Source of the DNA: Dichomitus squalens LYAD-421 SS1
Lineage: Eukaryota > Basidiomycota > Agaricomycetes > Polyporales > Polyporaceae
Assembly: GCF_000275845.1 (NCBI RefSeq)
Contig: NW_006766895.1
Span: 598,747-662,746 of the forward strand
Length of the DNA stretch: 64,000 nucleotides
Direction: 5' to 3'
The first letter of the stretch is position 1. Each line of letters begins with the position of its first letter. Of the stretch, positions 40,155 through 52,686 are shown in pieces. Under the pieces are notes generated by a model that saw only the letters and a program-made list of their open reading frames with translations, searched no databases and was not told the DNA's origin. The position numbers were made by a program, and so were the translations under genes.

Positions 40155-43100
40155 ATGCGTAACACACTACCTCTTCTCTCCCGCCCTCCCGCTCCCCACT
40201 CGTCCTTCTCCCGTGCACACTCTCCCGTCCCTCCGTCCGATTCGCCTTCGTCTCAACAGCACATGCCCACCATCCGTCTCATCTCTGCGACCCCGTCGGC
40301 GGCAGGTTCCGCAGGCGACGCCAGCACCTCCTTCGCCAGCTCCTCCTTCGTCTCCGTCGCCCCCTTCGCGTCCTCGTCTCCCCTGGCGCCCAAACCCGCC
40401 TCCGCAGACGCGCCCAAGAAGCGCCTCGTCCCCAAGCGGTCCAAGCTCGGTCTCCTCGGCGGCAGCAGCAAGTCGAAGGAGAAGCCTAGCAAGGACTTCT
40501 CCGACGTCGTCCGCCGCGTCGGCGGCGCGCCCTCCACGGGGCGTGGCGGCTTCGAGATCTACGTCGACCAGAACGACGACCCGGAGCTCGGGGAGATCGT
40601 CGTCATCAAGAAGAAAAAGTCTCGGCTTGGCCTGGACGGCATGAAATGGGGCGCGCTCGGTGAGACGACGAACATCCCCGCCGCTGCCAAGGAGCAGCCC
40701 GCGGCCGACAACCTGTTGAAGGTCAGCAAGGGCGACGAGAACCAGAAGTGGTGGAGTATCGGGAGAGGGAGGAAGGACTCGAAGGGCAAGGAGAAGGAGA
40801 AGGAGCAGAAGCCTCCGGCCCGCTCCAAGAGTGTGTCCTTTTCTCTTTATTCGCACTATGGCATGCAACTGACGTACCACCTCCCGTAGCACCCGAGCCT
40901 TCCAAGCCTCTCGAATCCCGCAACCGGTTCAACTCGCTCGACTCTGGCATCCTCCTCAACAGTCCCGCGTCGCGGCCCCAGAAGCAGGGGACGGTCTCCT
41001 CCGTCAAGTCTCTGCTGGAGGTCCCGGTCGTCACCACCACCCCAGTCGACGAGAACGCTCCCGCTTCTGCAAATGGTCTGCTGTCTGCTGACGCCGCCGT
41101 CCCTACTGGCTCCATCGCTGTGCGCGCGATCCGCTCGATGCGGTCGCTCGCGCGCATGGCAAGTTGGGCGCAACTCTCGAACGCGAATGAAAAGGAAGGC
41201 AACACGGGCGCTGCTAATGCCCTGAACGAGACGGTGACGACGAAGGCCAGCAAGCCCTCCAAGGAGAGCGGCGAGAAGAAGAGCAAGGATAAGGAGACCA
41301 AGGAGAAAGGCGAGGCGAAGAAAAAGAAGAAAAAGGACAAGGAGAAGCCGAAGGAGAAGGAAAACAAGGCGAAGGAGAAGCAGCTGGAGAAGGAGAAGGA
41401 GAAGATGACGAACACCATCCGCTGCTCTGGCAGCAGCTTCGAGGCGGGCGCGCTCAGCTCGCAGGGTAGCCCCGCCGCCGCAACGTACCTTCAGCCCGCA
41501 GACGCCGCGCGCACGCTCACGACGCGCAAGAAGCAGAGCATCCTCGGGCTCGGGCTTCCATCCACGATGCGCCTATCGACTGTGCGCGACGTCTCCGCTG
41601 GCTCGACCGCGTCTTCCGTGGGCCCCAGCAGTGAGACTGGGATCCCGCAGGCCCCGCAGCGCCTCTCGGTCGACTCGGCGCACCTGATCATGAACGCCCA
41701 GGGACGGCCCTCGTCGATCCTCTCCAGCGGCTCCTCGCTCCGGCCCCCGTCTACCATCTCGGGTATCTCTGTCGACTCGACGGGGCGCTCCGCGCGCTCG
41801 TCGAGCAGCTCGGTCGTCTCCGTCCGCTGGGACGACGCGGCGATCAAGAGCGTGAAGGAGATGACGCGGCAGGAGCGGCGCACGCGGCGCGAGCACGACC
41901 GCGAAAAGGAGCGCGAGGAGAAGGAGGATGGCAAGAAGACGAAGCGCGAGAGCAGGCAGTCGTCCGAGTCCCGCCGGCGCACGCCGATCTCCGATATCTT
42001 CCCTGAGACGCAGGTGGGCGCGCAGAGGCAGTCGACGGGTTCGCTGTCGCCCCGGGGCTCGCTCGCGGACCATCCGATGGTGCGCATTGAGGAGGCGACG
42101 GCGGACGGGCATTCTCCGCCCACAGACGACGAGAAGGTCGACGAGGGCGCGAGCTTGAGCGAGACGCCTGTGAAGCGGGCGAGGGCGCGTCCTGTTTCGG
42201 AGCAGATGCTTGGACGGCCGAGGCCGCAGGCGATTTGCGAGAACAGCGAGGGTGATGGTGAGTGGGAAGAGTTGTTTTGGTTTATGCGTCGTTACTGACA
42301 ATATGACGTAGCTATGCTTTCACTTCTTGACGCTGCGACGAACGACCTCGCCTCGCTCATCAACCGCCTTGACCTCGAGGCGACTCCCGGAAGCACGGCC
42401 GGCACGCCTCTCAATTTGACACCTTTACAGATGCAGCAAGCGAACCAGGAGAGCCCTCTCAGGCGACGTGCAATGCTCCAGCGCGGGAGTCCGCTCAAGG
42501 GCGAGCTGCGCGAGAGCACGGCGTCCATCGCGTCCCTCCGGCCGTATGCGAAGTCGCAGTCGTCCGCGGACCCGCCTAAAATCTTCATCGAGCCGGCGCA
42601 CACGCAGTCGAAGGCCACACAGCTCGTCGGGCAGCAGATCGCGCCATGGAACGAGCTCGACTGGAAGGTCTCGCCCCGGAAGCCCCTCGTCAAGCCCAAG
42701 CCCGCCGCGCACCTCACGCACAAGCGCACGCTCACGCCCTCCCCTGCCGACGCTGGGCCCGTTTTCCAGCCGCTCCGCCCTGCCAACACCAAGTCCAAGG
42801 CGACGTTGTTGGCGTCCGAGCCTGGCGTGCGCAGTGCGACGCCTCCCGTGACGGCGGAGGTCCCCGCGCCGTCCTCGCGCACGTTCGGCTCGCGTCCGTC
42901 CAAGGTTGGCCTGAAATCCTCCAAAGGCGAGGAAGACGTGCAGCCGTCCCCGACCCCTGTCTTCAGCCGTGTTGGGGGCCACCACCGCAAGGGCTCCTCG
43001 CTCGTCCCGATGAACAGCAAGGGCAGCATGGGCAGCCTGCGTCGGTTGGGCGTCACGATCACTCCGGAGGCGCGCAAGGGCCTCGGGCTGTGCGGCACGT

Positions 43101-46100
43101 TGGGGAGCTCGACGGAGCCGGACGTCGATCCCGAGGATCCGGACTCCGACATCCCGGACGAGCTGCAAGTCATCCTATCTGGTCAGAGCGACGAGGAGAA
43201 CACGCGCCCGCTCAGTCCCTTTGACGATACGCTGTCGTTCAGGCCGCCGCCGTCGCCTGGCTCCCCGCCGAAGAGTGCGTTGCCTGTTCCTGAGCAGCCC
43301 GCAGAGGGCCAGGAGAAGGAGCTGCCTGTCTTCCAGGCGCAGCTGTTTGACGCCGATGCCAACAAGGCCGAGCTTGACGATGGCGAGCGCAGTCCCACGT
43401 CGCCTTCGGAGGACGACACCAAGAAGTCGTTCGACTTTACGGGCGAGCTGAAGAAGCTGAATGAATCTGGCGGCTCCGACCGCGCGAGCTTCGTCGAGCA
43501 GCTCGAGACGGCGTTCAAGACCCCCGCGCGCATCGAGCTCGAGTTCGACTTTGCTGCCGACAGCCTGCTTGCGCCTCCCGTCCCACCGCTCCCGCAGAAT
43601 TTGCGCCCGGCCCCTGCGGAGGACATCCCCAAGAGCTTCTCGAACTTCAACGAGACGACGTCGCTGTATGGCGGGTCGGACGAGACTGGGAACCGCGACT
43701 CGGGCATGTCCCAGGACCAGGAGCACGACATCAGCTTCATGATGCGCGAGCTCGAGGACCAGTGCCGCGTGTACCCGCCCGCGAAGTCGAGGTCGCGCCA
43801 GTCGTCGATGCAGTCTAAGCCTTCTGACGGCCGTCTCAACCGCGAGTTCAAGTTTGGGGGCAAGCCGGTCGAGCAGGGTTCCTCGACAACCACGGAATCA
43901 GATATCGTGCCGCTGACGCTTTCGGACATCATCCCGCCGTTGTCGCACTCGCGCGCGCAGTCGAAGAGCTCGATTGTTGAGGAGGACAGCTCGGTCCTCA
44001 AGTCGATCTTGGCGAAGGCGGCTGAGATCTTGCCTGCCGAGGAGAGTCGCTCGCGTGTCAACTCGATCGCGAGTTCTAAGCTCCACTCCTCATCAACACA
44101 GCTGGACCAGACGGCAAACACGCAAGGCCACTCCCGCGAGCCGTCTGCTGCGAGCTTCACTGGCTTCGAGTCGTTCGACGAGGTGCGACGCGGTTTCGAG
44201 TTCGGCCCGAACCGTCCTGCGTTCTACCCGCCGTCCCAGGCTGTCTTCCGGCCTCAGCATGGCCGCGACATGTCCGTGTTCAGCATCGCCTCCGTTTCTT
44301 CGTACGGCGCGGTTGTCAACGATGGTACTCAGGATCCTTTCGGGTATGCGCAGGAGGGTCCCAGCCGGCCACCGTCGATGGACGACATCTCAATCTCGAT
44401 GTCCATGTCGGTCGACGACACGTTCTCGTTCATCCGCCGGGCTAAGCCGCGCAGACGCGTCGACAGCGATGCTTCGAGCTTCTACTTCCAGCCGTCGCAC
44501 ATGATGCATCCGTACCGTCGTGGTCACCGCCGCGGGCCTTCGGCAATGTCCGTCTCGTCGAACGCGCACGGTCCCCCCGTCAGCTTGTACAACCGCAGTT
44601 TCGGCGTGCACGCGCACAAGAGGAACGACTCGAACACGAGCGCGAGCTCCGTCGCGCTGTCGTACGCCATGCACGGTGCTAACGGTGGCCGCGCGGCGTG
44701 GGCGAGCCACACGCGCGACTTCTCGGTGGACTCTATCATGAGCGACTATTCGGAGCGGCCGATGGCGCGTCCGGGCTTGGGCGACAAGATGTTCGACAAT
44801 GCCCACGGCGCCCCGCTCAGCGCAATCTCGGCTTCGCCCGAGAGCACGTACAGCGATGAGCGCGAAGAGGCGAACCGGACGTCGTGGGACTCGATCATGG
44901 ACAACGAGACGGGCAGGTTCACGTCCGCAGTGGAAGACTCGCTGTTCGACAAGACTGGGAAGCGGACGTCGATGTCATCTGAGTCTGTCTTTGGCATCGA
45001 CCCGTCGTTCGCCCAGTATGCGCGGTACCTTCCTAGTCAGCAGTACCGGCCGTTGTCAATCATGAGCGAGCAGAGTGTCCATAGTCCTGTCAAGGAGGAC
45101 GATACCATGATCACGGTATGTGATATGTCGATTCTTTGTGTTTGCTGTATTAATCGCTATATGGCATAGATGCTCGGCGGCGGACATGTTCGTAGGAGGT
45201 CTATCAGCTCCTTGGTTGAGACTTCGCCCTGCGTTCGTATGGAGCGCAAACAGCACACGGCACACCCTGGGCGCATCCTTCAATTCGACATGATTGAGCC
45301 CTCTGCGAAGGAGTCGCCAGCCAAGACCTCGCGGCTCGTCGCACAGCCTTCCATTGCTTCGACGTCTTCGTTCCAGTTCGGTGGGGAGCGCATGATCAAG
45401 GCGCGCCAGGGACTGCTCGAGCGTCAGAGCTTGGAGGACAGCGCACTGATCGCGCAGGGAGAGGACTTATTGGATTCTTGTCAGTATGCATAGCTCCGGT
45501 CCTGATTCTGACGCTAACGTTTCTGTTCGCAGTGCGCGAGCGTTCCATCTTCAGCAAGCCAACTTCGGCTGGACGGTCGCGATCAAGTACTTGCACCTCA
45601 GCTTCGTCTGGTGTGGATACGCCTCCTCTCTCGTCGTCGGATGGTTCTTCGGTATCTGGCGGCTCTCAATCCAGCATCGACATTGGACACCTCAACACCC
45701 TGCTCACTAACGCCTCTCATCCCAGCAGTGGTGTCGCCCGAGCCCGAGCGCGTGCTCGGGCCAGAGGCACAGGTCATCGCCGCAGGATCGACCAGGCTCG
45801 GATGTCTCGTTCGTCCGTGTATGAGACTATTGAAGAGGAAGCATCTGTCCTCGCCAGCTCGCCGTCGACTCAGCGCTCTACCCCGCAGAGTCTCGCGAAG
45901 CAGGCGGTAAATTCGAGCGCGATGATGAACGATTCAGTCTATATCGTCGAGAGCGACAGGGACTCCGTCTACAGCGAGTATAGCGATGAGCATGGCATTA
46001 CGACCCTTCGCAGGTACTACGCACTGCGCAATGAGGCTCAGGTTACTGTCGACGAGAGCAAGCGTATGTGGATGGATACTCCCTTCTCCCTCTTCGCGTT

Positions 46101-46795
46101 GCAATGTGAGTTGTCTTCCGAGCCATTGCAACGCTGTCCGCTGACATAGACCTTCAAAAGCGTTCCATCCTCCCCGCGAGCCCATTGCCATGCAAGCCTT
46201 GCTCGAGCACTCCCAGAAGAACTATGGACCTCTTCCTTCCGAGCTCCGTCCCCATCGCGTCCGTTCACGAACCTCGTCAAGACCCTCGCCGTATCCCCTC
46301 AGGAGCATGCGGTCATTGACCTCTCCCGAGAGGACCCGCTCGTCGCCCATGCAGGTCTTCACTGATGCCCCGAGCAAGCCGTTTGCAGCGTCCCTCCACG
46401 ATCAGACCGTTTTGCGTGAAGTCCAACGGAACACGAACGTTGATGTCCCCACGCCGCCACCGGTGTTGGGTGAGATCAAGCCGTTCACGCCTTTCAATGT
46501 CGAGCTCGAGACGTCCAAGCAGGGCAAGAACGCCATCGGCCTCCCTGCGCGCCCGCGTGTCACTTCGAGTACCCGTCGTGCGGCCCTTGGATGGTCGAAG
46601 CGGACTGGCAAGTCGAGCACGCAAGAGTTCAAGGAGAACTCGGCCATAATCCCTACGTAAGTTATCTGTCGCACCATCTTTGTACGAGTTTCCGCTCATT
46701 GGTTTTACTGCAGTCCTTCCGAAACCCTTAGGATCAACCGCCCACGGCCTCGCGGCCGGCCGACGCCCGCTCGGGTACCTGTACCTGCTGCATAA
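40155..46795 (+). CDS. 2102-residue disordered protein with basic C-terminus
   Basis: Seven exons join in frame: 40155-40830, 40890-42257, 42312-45115, 45170-45479, 45533-46105, 46161-46656 and 46714-46795. The upstream region is a long C/T-rich tract (39900-40120). The protein is almost wholly Ser/Pro/Lys/Glu-rich. It has a Lys/Glu coiled-coil-like segment (41255-41410), an Arg/Glu segment (41860-41960), a leucine-rich short helix LSLLDAATNDLASLINRLDL after intron 2, and many Ser-Arg and Ser-Ser tracts. Near the C-terminus RPRPRGRPTPARVP resembles an AT-hook. There is no transmembrane helix or enzymatic motif. Proteins like this are often labelled proteophosphoglycan-like in basidiomycetes. 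I infer a phosphorylated scaffold, possibly nuclear because of the AT-hook-like end, but the function is unknown. Confidence 0.85.
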
Positions 46796-47710
46796 ATCCT
46801 TCTCATTCCATAACTAGCAATACCACACATCCATCGCCTACCGCCGCCTTCGCTTCAGACGTCCACTCGATCAGCCGCGGACACTCTCAGCCTATCCGAA
46901 GCAGGTCGCGCATCATCTCATCTATGCTATGAACATATCTGTCTATGCTCCATCAACGTCTCGTCTCGTTTCACATCACTTGGATCTTGATGCTTTCTTG
47001 CAACTCAAATCGCAAATCAACATCGCTGTACTGTTTGCTTTCTTTCGTTCACGCTCCGCCTTCTCTCTCCCGGTACCTGGAGATGTGGCTTGCTGGGCTT
47101 CCTTGTCACGGCGGAAATGGTCAGCATGGGCCGCTCACCGCGGCTAGGCGGACGTTTCTTGGTCCATCTCGGAGTTGTCTGCATTTCGCGCGAGATGCGA
47201 TTGTGCATATTTGACTGTACTTCGCTATCTCGTATGCAGCTCGGCTCCTAAGTATCGCTCTGTCTCATCAGTATATCGTAGCACTGTGTCTTGTATTCGT
47301 CGAGCGAATATATGATACTTTGTTATACAAATTCCTCACCTCGGCATGTCTGCGAGCAGCAAATAGAGCCGGAAGATCTAGGTGGTTCGCCTAGTCAATT
47401 CACCTCTGTTCTGAGCTGGCACGATATCCATCAGGATTGCGTCTTGCCGTGTACCTGAAGGAACGGGCGTGACGATACGGATGTCCAGATATATGACTAT
47501 CCACGGATCAGGAATCGACCGCGAGCAAAGTATGTCTCAGTGCTCTAGGTCCTGTACATGATTGACAACCCCGCGGCTGTCTTCACTGCAATCAGCGAGT
47601 CAGTGCTAAGCCCGCTCTTCACTTATCCTACATAGACTGATGTTACATTCATCACTTCTTCGAGTCTCATAGCATACAGAACCAAGGTGAGCACTGCAGC
47701 GGTGCGGCTG
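46796..47710. other. 3' flank and spacer
   Basis: T/C-rich sequence after the large gene, probably its 3' untranslated region, followed by spacer with no recognisable coding signal. Short open frames at 46929-47214 have no domain character. Confidence 0.5.
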
Positions 47711-48503
47711 TCATGCAGTCGCATCGACCTCGGGCGAGGTGACGAGGAAGTAGTTCGCTCCGACCAGCTTCAGCCCGTACTTTCCCGCAAACGCGATTGG
47801 ATCCCAGCTACGCCGATCTTCCAGAGCTGCGCCATACTCGGGGGCACCTTGAGGCACGGTGAAGACTTCCGGGCCTGTGGGCTCCTGGAACAGGAGAAAC
47901 GCTGGGTAGGAATAACGCACGAGTAAGTTGACGAGCGAGAACGGTAGCCTGAAGGAGGTCTGGGGCTTCTTAGTAACCCGATATTGAGCAACACTCACTA
48001 TATCTATGGATTCCCGAGTTGGGACGCGGTCCTGGTGGGCGATAGGGAGTCGTGGATGGGTGTGTCTTGAGCGCATTGAGCGCCTCCGCCGAGTTGGATT
48101 TGACGGCGGGTGACTTTAGACCCGTGATCTGCGAGGTTGGGTGCATTGTCAGTCCGTTGAGTCTGTGACTGGCAACCTGATACAAGCTACGCACAACCCA
48201 GTGCCTAAACGATCTGTACACCGCGTCCGTCCTGTATGGCGCGTCGGGATCAAGCATCACGAGCGTGTACGATGTTTCGGACGCGTCGTCCCAAGGGCCG
48301 TTGAGCGCAGCAAGTCGGACCTCCGGTTCATCCTGCGTCTCCTCTACTGTCATATTGTTTCCGAGGTTCACCTCTGCACCGTTGGGGTATATGATCGAGA
48401 AGAGGACGGTGGGGGTGAAGGTGTATGACGCGGGGACGACATCGGGGATGATCTGCTCCCTTTGCAGGGCGGAGACGATGGCGTGGAGTGGGTCAGAGGA
48501 CAT
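47711..48503 (-). CDS. PEBP-family (phosphatidylethanolamine-binding) protein
   Basis: Three exons, 48503-48195, 48128-47999 and 47901-47711, join in frame to 209 residues. The family core is plain: the anion pocket residues in TLVMLDPDAPYRTD, then FRHWVITGLKSP across the first splice, and the PPGPRPNSGIHRY-FLLFQEP block across the second, corresponding to the GxHRY motif. The C-terminal helix includes FAGKYGLKLVGANYFLVTSP. No signal peptide is visible, so it should be cytosolic. Fungal members resemble yeast Tfs1, a carboxypeptidase Y inhibitor and Ras pathway modulator, but which role applies here is not evident. The length is normal for the family. Confidence 0.9.
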
Positions 48504-49535
48504 GGCAGCGGGTGTAGTAGTCGATGAACGCGCTGGTATATGTTGAAACGCGCTAATAAGTATTCAGGACAACGACGCTTGCAGTGGGCCCTGAGGTCAT
48601 CCGAAGCCGCGATGTCTGCGGAACCGAGGCAGCGGCCCGTCACCGGGACGCCCTTGCCGCCAAGGGAAAGTTGGCACGTACTACATATGTAGAGTACACA
48701 TTAGGGAGGGAGCGATCGCACCAGTTGATTCAGAGTTGTTGACTTCCAGATATCTGGAGTCTCCCAGGCCGAGATATCCGTCGGATAACCTGGGGAGCAT
48801 CAAGATGAGTGACGTCTACTCAGAGGCTGACGCTGAGGCAGCCTCGACGCGGGTGCGCAAAATGCACCGTGTTCATGCCAATGGATGCGAAGGCGGATAA
48901 GTAGGTACATCTCCAGCCTGGAGATGCACCAGCTGGACAGACCCGGAGCGCTACGGATTTAGCCGGATACATAGGCGTCGATCCACTTTCTGGATAAGCA
49001 GAGCGCTCTAGTACGCGCAGATAGTCATCCTCTCAGACATCCAAGGAACTTAGACAGTCTTTGCCCAGCCCCGTACCGGTGCCAGTCCCCAAGCTTGAAG
49101 TAACAGACGTGCACTTGCTTCCTTTCCTCGGCTGCCCCACAGGTTATGCAGCTTGGTCCCCCCCGCTCTCTGTGGTACCTCCTGCATCTCACAAGCCCAG
49201 CAAGTGCTCTGCAGACTGTGTTCATCGGCGACGGGTTGAACTTGTCAGAGCGGCCGTGCGGGTGCAATATGACAGTACTCCATTTGGGACGTCTGGATAT
49301 CCAGCGAGAAGGACTAGGTTGTACACGTTCCTCCATGCGAGTCAAGTCATCTGCACAATTCACGACCGGCCGGACTGCTACGGGGACATTACGTTCGTTC
49401 TTCTAAAGCTCCCTTGCGAGTCAACGCCAGATATCCTTCCTGCGCTCCAAGTTCGAACGCTACCAGCGCAGACTGATCATACGTCGCTGCTATCCATCCA
49501 GGGCCACACCTCCAATATCCGATCTTGAAATGGAG
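48504..49535. other. Spacer with an unexplained open frame
   Basis: A plus-strand frame at 49061-49528 (155 codons, ATG start) opens with PVPVPVPK and has no recognised domain. It ends just before the TATA box of the next gene. I do not call it a gene. The rest of the spacer shows nothing recognisable. Confidence 0.35.
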
Positions 49536-49542
49536 TATAAAG
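49536..49542 (+). promoter_or_regulatory. TATA box of orphan-family gene 1
   Basis: TATAAAG lies 111 bp upstream of the proposed start at 49653, with a C/T-rich stretch (49570-49585) in between. A possible acceptor TTGGCTGCAG directly before the start suggests a leader intron. Confidence 0.5.
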
Positions 49543-49652
49543 CAGGCCAGTCGCCTTCAACTACTGCCGTCAGTCCTTTCCTCTGCAAGGTGTAGTACTC
49601 GGTACTTTATCATTGGTATACCAAGCAGTTTTTCTGACGATTGGCTGCAGAA

Positions 49653-51010
49653 ATGGAAGCGCATTGGCAGCAGTTCCTAGAATACTCACAACCTTTGGAT
49701 GATGGAGGGCTTTCTGACAGGCCACTCCCCACACGCACGTCGCCGCATACGTTCGCAATGAACGTCGCTGCGCCTGAGGCTCACCACCTGGAAGATACCC
49801 ACTACGACAATCCAGAATCCGGAGTTTGGACGACTACTATGAAACTCTGGGGTTCGCGGGAGTTCGACCCCATGGACGATCATGTGTATGGCCCTATTCC
49901 TGCCCTATCTACTTAGCACTGCTCATTATCACCATAGCTACACACCCCGCCTACCTACCACAGAAGGATACGCGGCCTTCAGCTTCAGCAGTGACCCTTA
50001 TGTGCAATCTCCTTACATGCCGTCGATTGAGGACCGCCAATACACCATTGCTTCCACGGGCTCGATGGACTCTTATTCTGATGTGTCGATGCCGCATGCC
50101 GCATCTTCCGTTCCTGCGTACAATTCCCCGGTGGTCTCTCCAACATATGTGTCTTCTCCGGCCTCGATGTACCAAGACTTGGCCCCAATCCCCGGTGGAG
50201 ACGCGCCCGAGATGCAGATGCCGGTTCACAGGGACTCGATCTCGGACAGAACCGACTCCGACCCCGAGTCTGTCGTAACTCCCTCCGATGCAATTCCTTC
50301 TGGCGCAGGCGCATTCGACGTCGTTCTGGAGGCAGAATCGCTGGTATACCGTGTAGGAGCATCCAACGATCTGGTTTGCGTATATGGTGGTCAGGTGAGT
50401 GAGAAGCGTGCCGGCATCTGCATAACACCCTCATGATCGTACATATGGAATTACAGAGGCTGCTCAGGCAACGGTCGTATACGAATAGATCATGCAAGCG
50501 GTACAGCACTGAAGACCTGGATCGCATCAAGTATGAGTTTGGCTGCAGGCTGGACAGGGCACAGCTCGGCAAGAACGGTAGTGGCATCGCGGAGTACGAC
50601 TCCCAAGGATTTCCAAACAAGACCTTCGGTCAGAAGGCATCTTTCCGGCTTGAAGTACGTCATCTTTCACCTGGGGCCATTAAACTACTGCAACCTGAAA
50701 TATACGTGATTCAGTTCGAAGGCTATCCGCCGTACACCTTCCAGATCAATGTAACCGGTCTTAAAACGGGTCAGCCTACAAAAGGTCGCTTCGCGCAGCT
50801 TACGGCTCGTGTGATGGAGCGCTTCATTGTGAGCATGTAATGTTATTGTCAGACTCTGATTTACCGACCAAATTGCAGAACGAATGCCCCCAGATGTGCG
50901 GACGAAGGTTCCCATACGAGCTGAAGGACCTGGTATTGCGCGAGATCGTACTGATCCCGGAAGCCAGCGTCCAGCCCTTCTTCGCTCTCTCGGAGGACGC
51001 GCAAGCATAG
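49653..51010 (+). CDS. Orphan-family protein 1
   Basis: Five exons, 49653-49885, 49938-50394, 50457-50654, 50715-50828 and 50879-51010, join in frame to 377 residues. The N-terminal half is Ser/Pro/Tyr-rich and looks disordered. The C-terminal domain runs from GCRLDRAQLGKNGSGIAEYD through GQKASFRLE, FEGYPPYTFQ and GRFAQLTARVMERFI to DLVLREIVLIPEASVQPFFA. The last two introns fall in phase 0 directly after RLE and after RFI. The genes at 52687 and 59104 have introns at the same two places and the same motif order, so the three are homologous though diverged. I recognise no named family. There is no signal peptide or membrane helix, so it is probably nuclear or cytosolic; the function is unknown. 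Confidence 0.75.
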
Positions 51011-52686
51011 ACGTTCCTACATCTTGCGCTATCCTTCTCCTTCAGATGTGCTTTGCGCACATCGCACACGTCCTGCCTGATGCAGACTGTAGAGCAATAC
51101 CGATACGCTGCCTTCTATCGTTAGACGTACTTGAAACGACATACCGCCTACTATCACGTACCTACCTATATAATCGGCTTCACCCACGATCTAGAATAAT
51201 GTCCACGACTGGGGCGTGCCTCTGGGGTGTATCTTTAGCAATGGTGTCGTCACTTGAGTGGCTATCGGTGCGGGGCCTCACAAATGCTGCCTCCTGTTTA
51301 ATTAATTGGGCACGCAATCGCCTCTTGCAACCCGCCGACTGTCATAGCGTTCCGTAGACTAGTAGTGGCTAAAAGCCATGAGTCGTCGATTTGCTGGCGT
51401 TGCCGTCGGAGGCGGAGCGGCTGCGGGCGCTGTCGGGGTCTCAATATCTTGTGGTGAATGGTCTCGTCAGGGCGTTAATGCTTCCGTTCTCTGACTTTAA
51501 CGTGACACTGACAGTGCCCTCATCGGTTTGCATTCAACATAGGCCGTAAGTCATCACATGCGGACGCGTATAAACGTACTAAACTCCTTTCCTCACGTAG
51601 GTAGCCAGTGCTGGTGGAAATAGTGTCCCATGCTGGATGTAGCGCAGTGGCAAGCTCGGGCTTCAGGCCACCGTAATGATTTGGTGTACTCCTCCGGGGG
51701 TTTCAGACATTGCCTCGACCTTCATCCGTCTCATCCGGGTTATCCTGTTTACTCAGAATGCTGCTGTGGTGACCTCACTTAGATATCGTCAGGGTCAGCT
51801 ATGAAACTGCTCGGCTCCGGGAGACCGGAGTCGAATACTAGCAGGAGTACACCCAGATGATAATGCCGTCTCCTTTGTTGTTATTTGCAGAAATGTGCCA
51901 CCTGCCGTGGTTCCTCTGGCGGTAGCATGGATGTATCTTGTACTTATTTGGGACAGCGTGTTGTAAATCTAGCGGGCATGGAGACCAGATAGCGTGGCCT
52001 CGTGCCTGTGGTTCGTGGCCATCACTCCGATCATCTCGCACTTCGACTTGCCGCGGATGTCTGCAATCGATAGGTGTGTAGTGTTTGACTCTTGTGCAGC
52101 TTTCTGGATTCTAACCATCATTTATGCCTCGATGTGCCACGCTTTGGTGTCTTCATCGTTGTCCGGCAGGTCAGATCTCCTTCGGGGCGATGCTCGGCGA
52201 CATCCATGTTGTAGTGTTTGTGGACAGGCGATGCGTCCAGCATGTACGAAAGGTGCGAGCAAGCACCACAACGGTTGTTGTTGAAGGGAGACACAGTCTC
52301 GGTCCAAGCGCAAGCTCTATCTGACCGGTGCCTCCATAGCCAGCGAACGTCAATGGCAGCTCCAGGTAAATCCTGGCTCACTCCCTGTGCTCCCGCTTGG
52401 TAAGTCTGCTGATGCCTCAAGCCCAGCCCCAATTATCTTGTACCTCAAATGACCAGCACATCTGCTCCGTGGTAACGGAAGTATGATCTTGCCTCGCGTG
52501 GATGGATGGATTTCAGGCAATCCAAGGCTGAAACTCATGCTCCTCGTGCTCACTCAGAAATCCACTCCGTCAAATGTGCAGCTATAAGATGTCTGCTGCG
52601 CGGTGTGTCTTTCATTCGCTCTACTTTACAGAACTCACTTCGAGTCTCACGTCCAACACCCAAACTCAAGTCTCAACACACCCAGC
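51011..52686. other. Spacer, possible gene fragments
   Basis: No intact gene is recognisable. Near 51960-52075 a plus-strand frame reads DSVASCLWFVAITPIISHFD, which faintly resembles the helix after the heme loop of a P450, but the preceding heme-binding motif is not preserved. TATAAG at about 52585 may belong to the next gene. Confidence 0.35.

Noticed and set aside
40167..44160. Several long minus-strand open frames (up to 325 codons) under the large gene
   Set aside because: They mirror the plus-strand exons with strong codon bias, cross no introns of their own and contain no domain.
45738..45775. Arg-Ala repeat encoded by a near-palindromic GC-rich stretch
   Set aside because: Low-complexity coding sequence within exon 5 of the large gene; no sign of a regulatory hairpin.
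49061..49528. 155-codon open frame with PVPVPVPK opening
   Set aside because: No domain, no promoter, and directly upstream of a TATA box for the next gene; probably spacer.
51960..52075. Possible P450 C-terminal relic
   Set aside because: Only one helix-like stretch fits, and the heme-binding Cys motif is not preserved; too weak to annotate.
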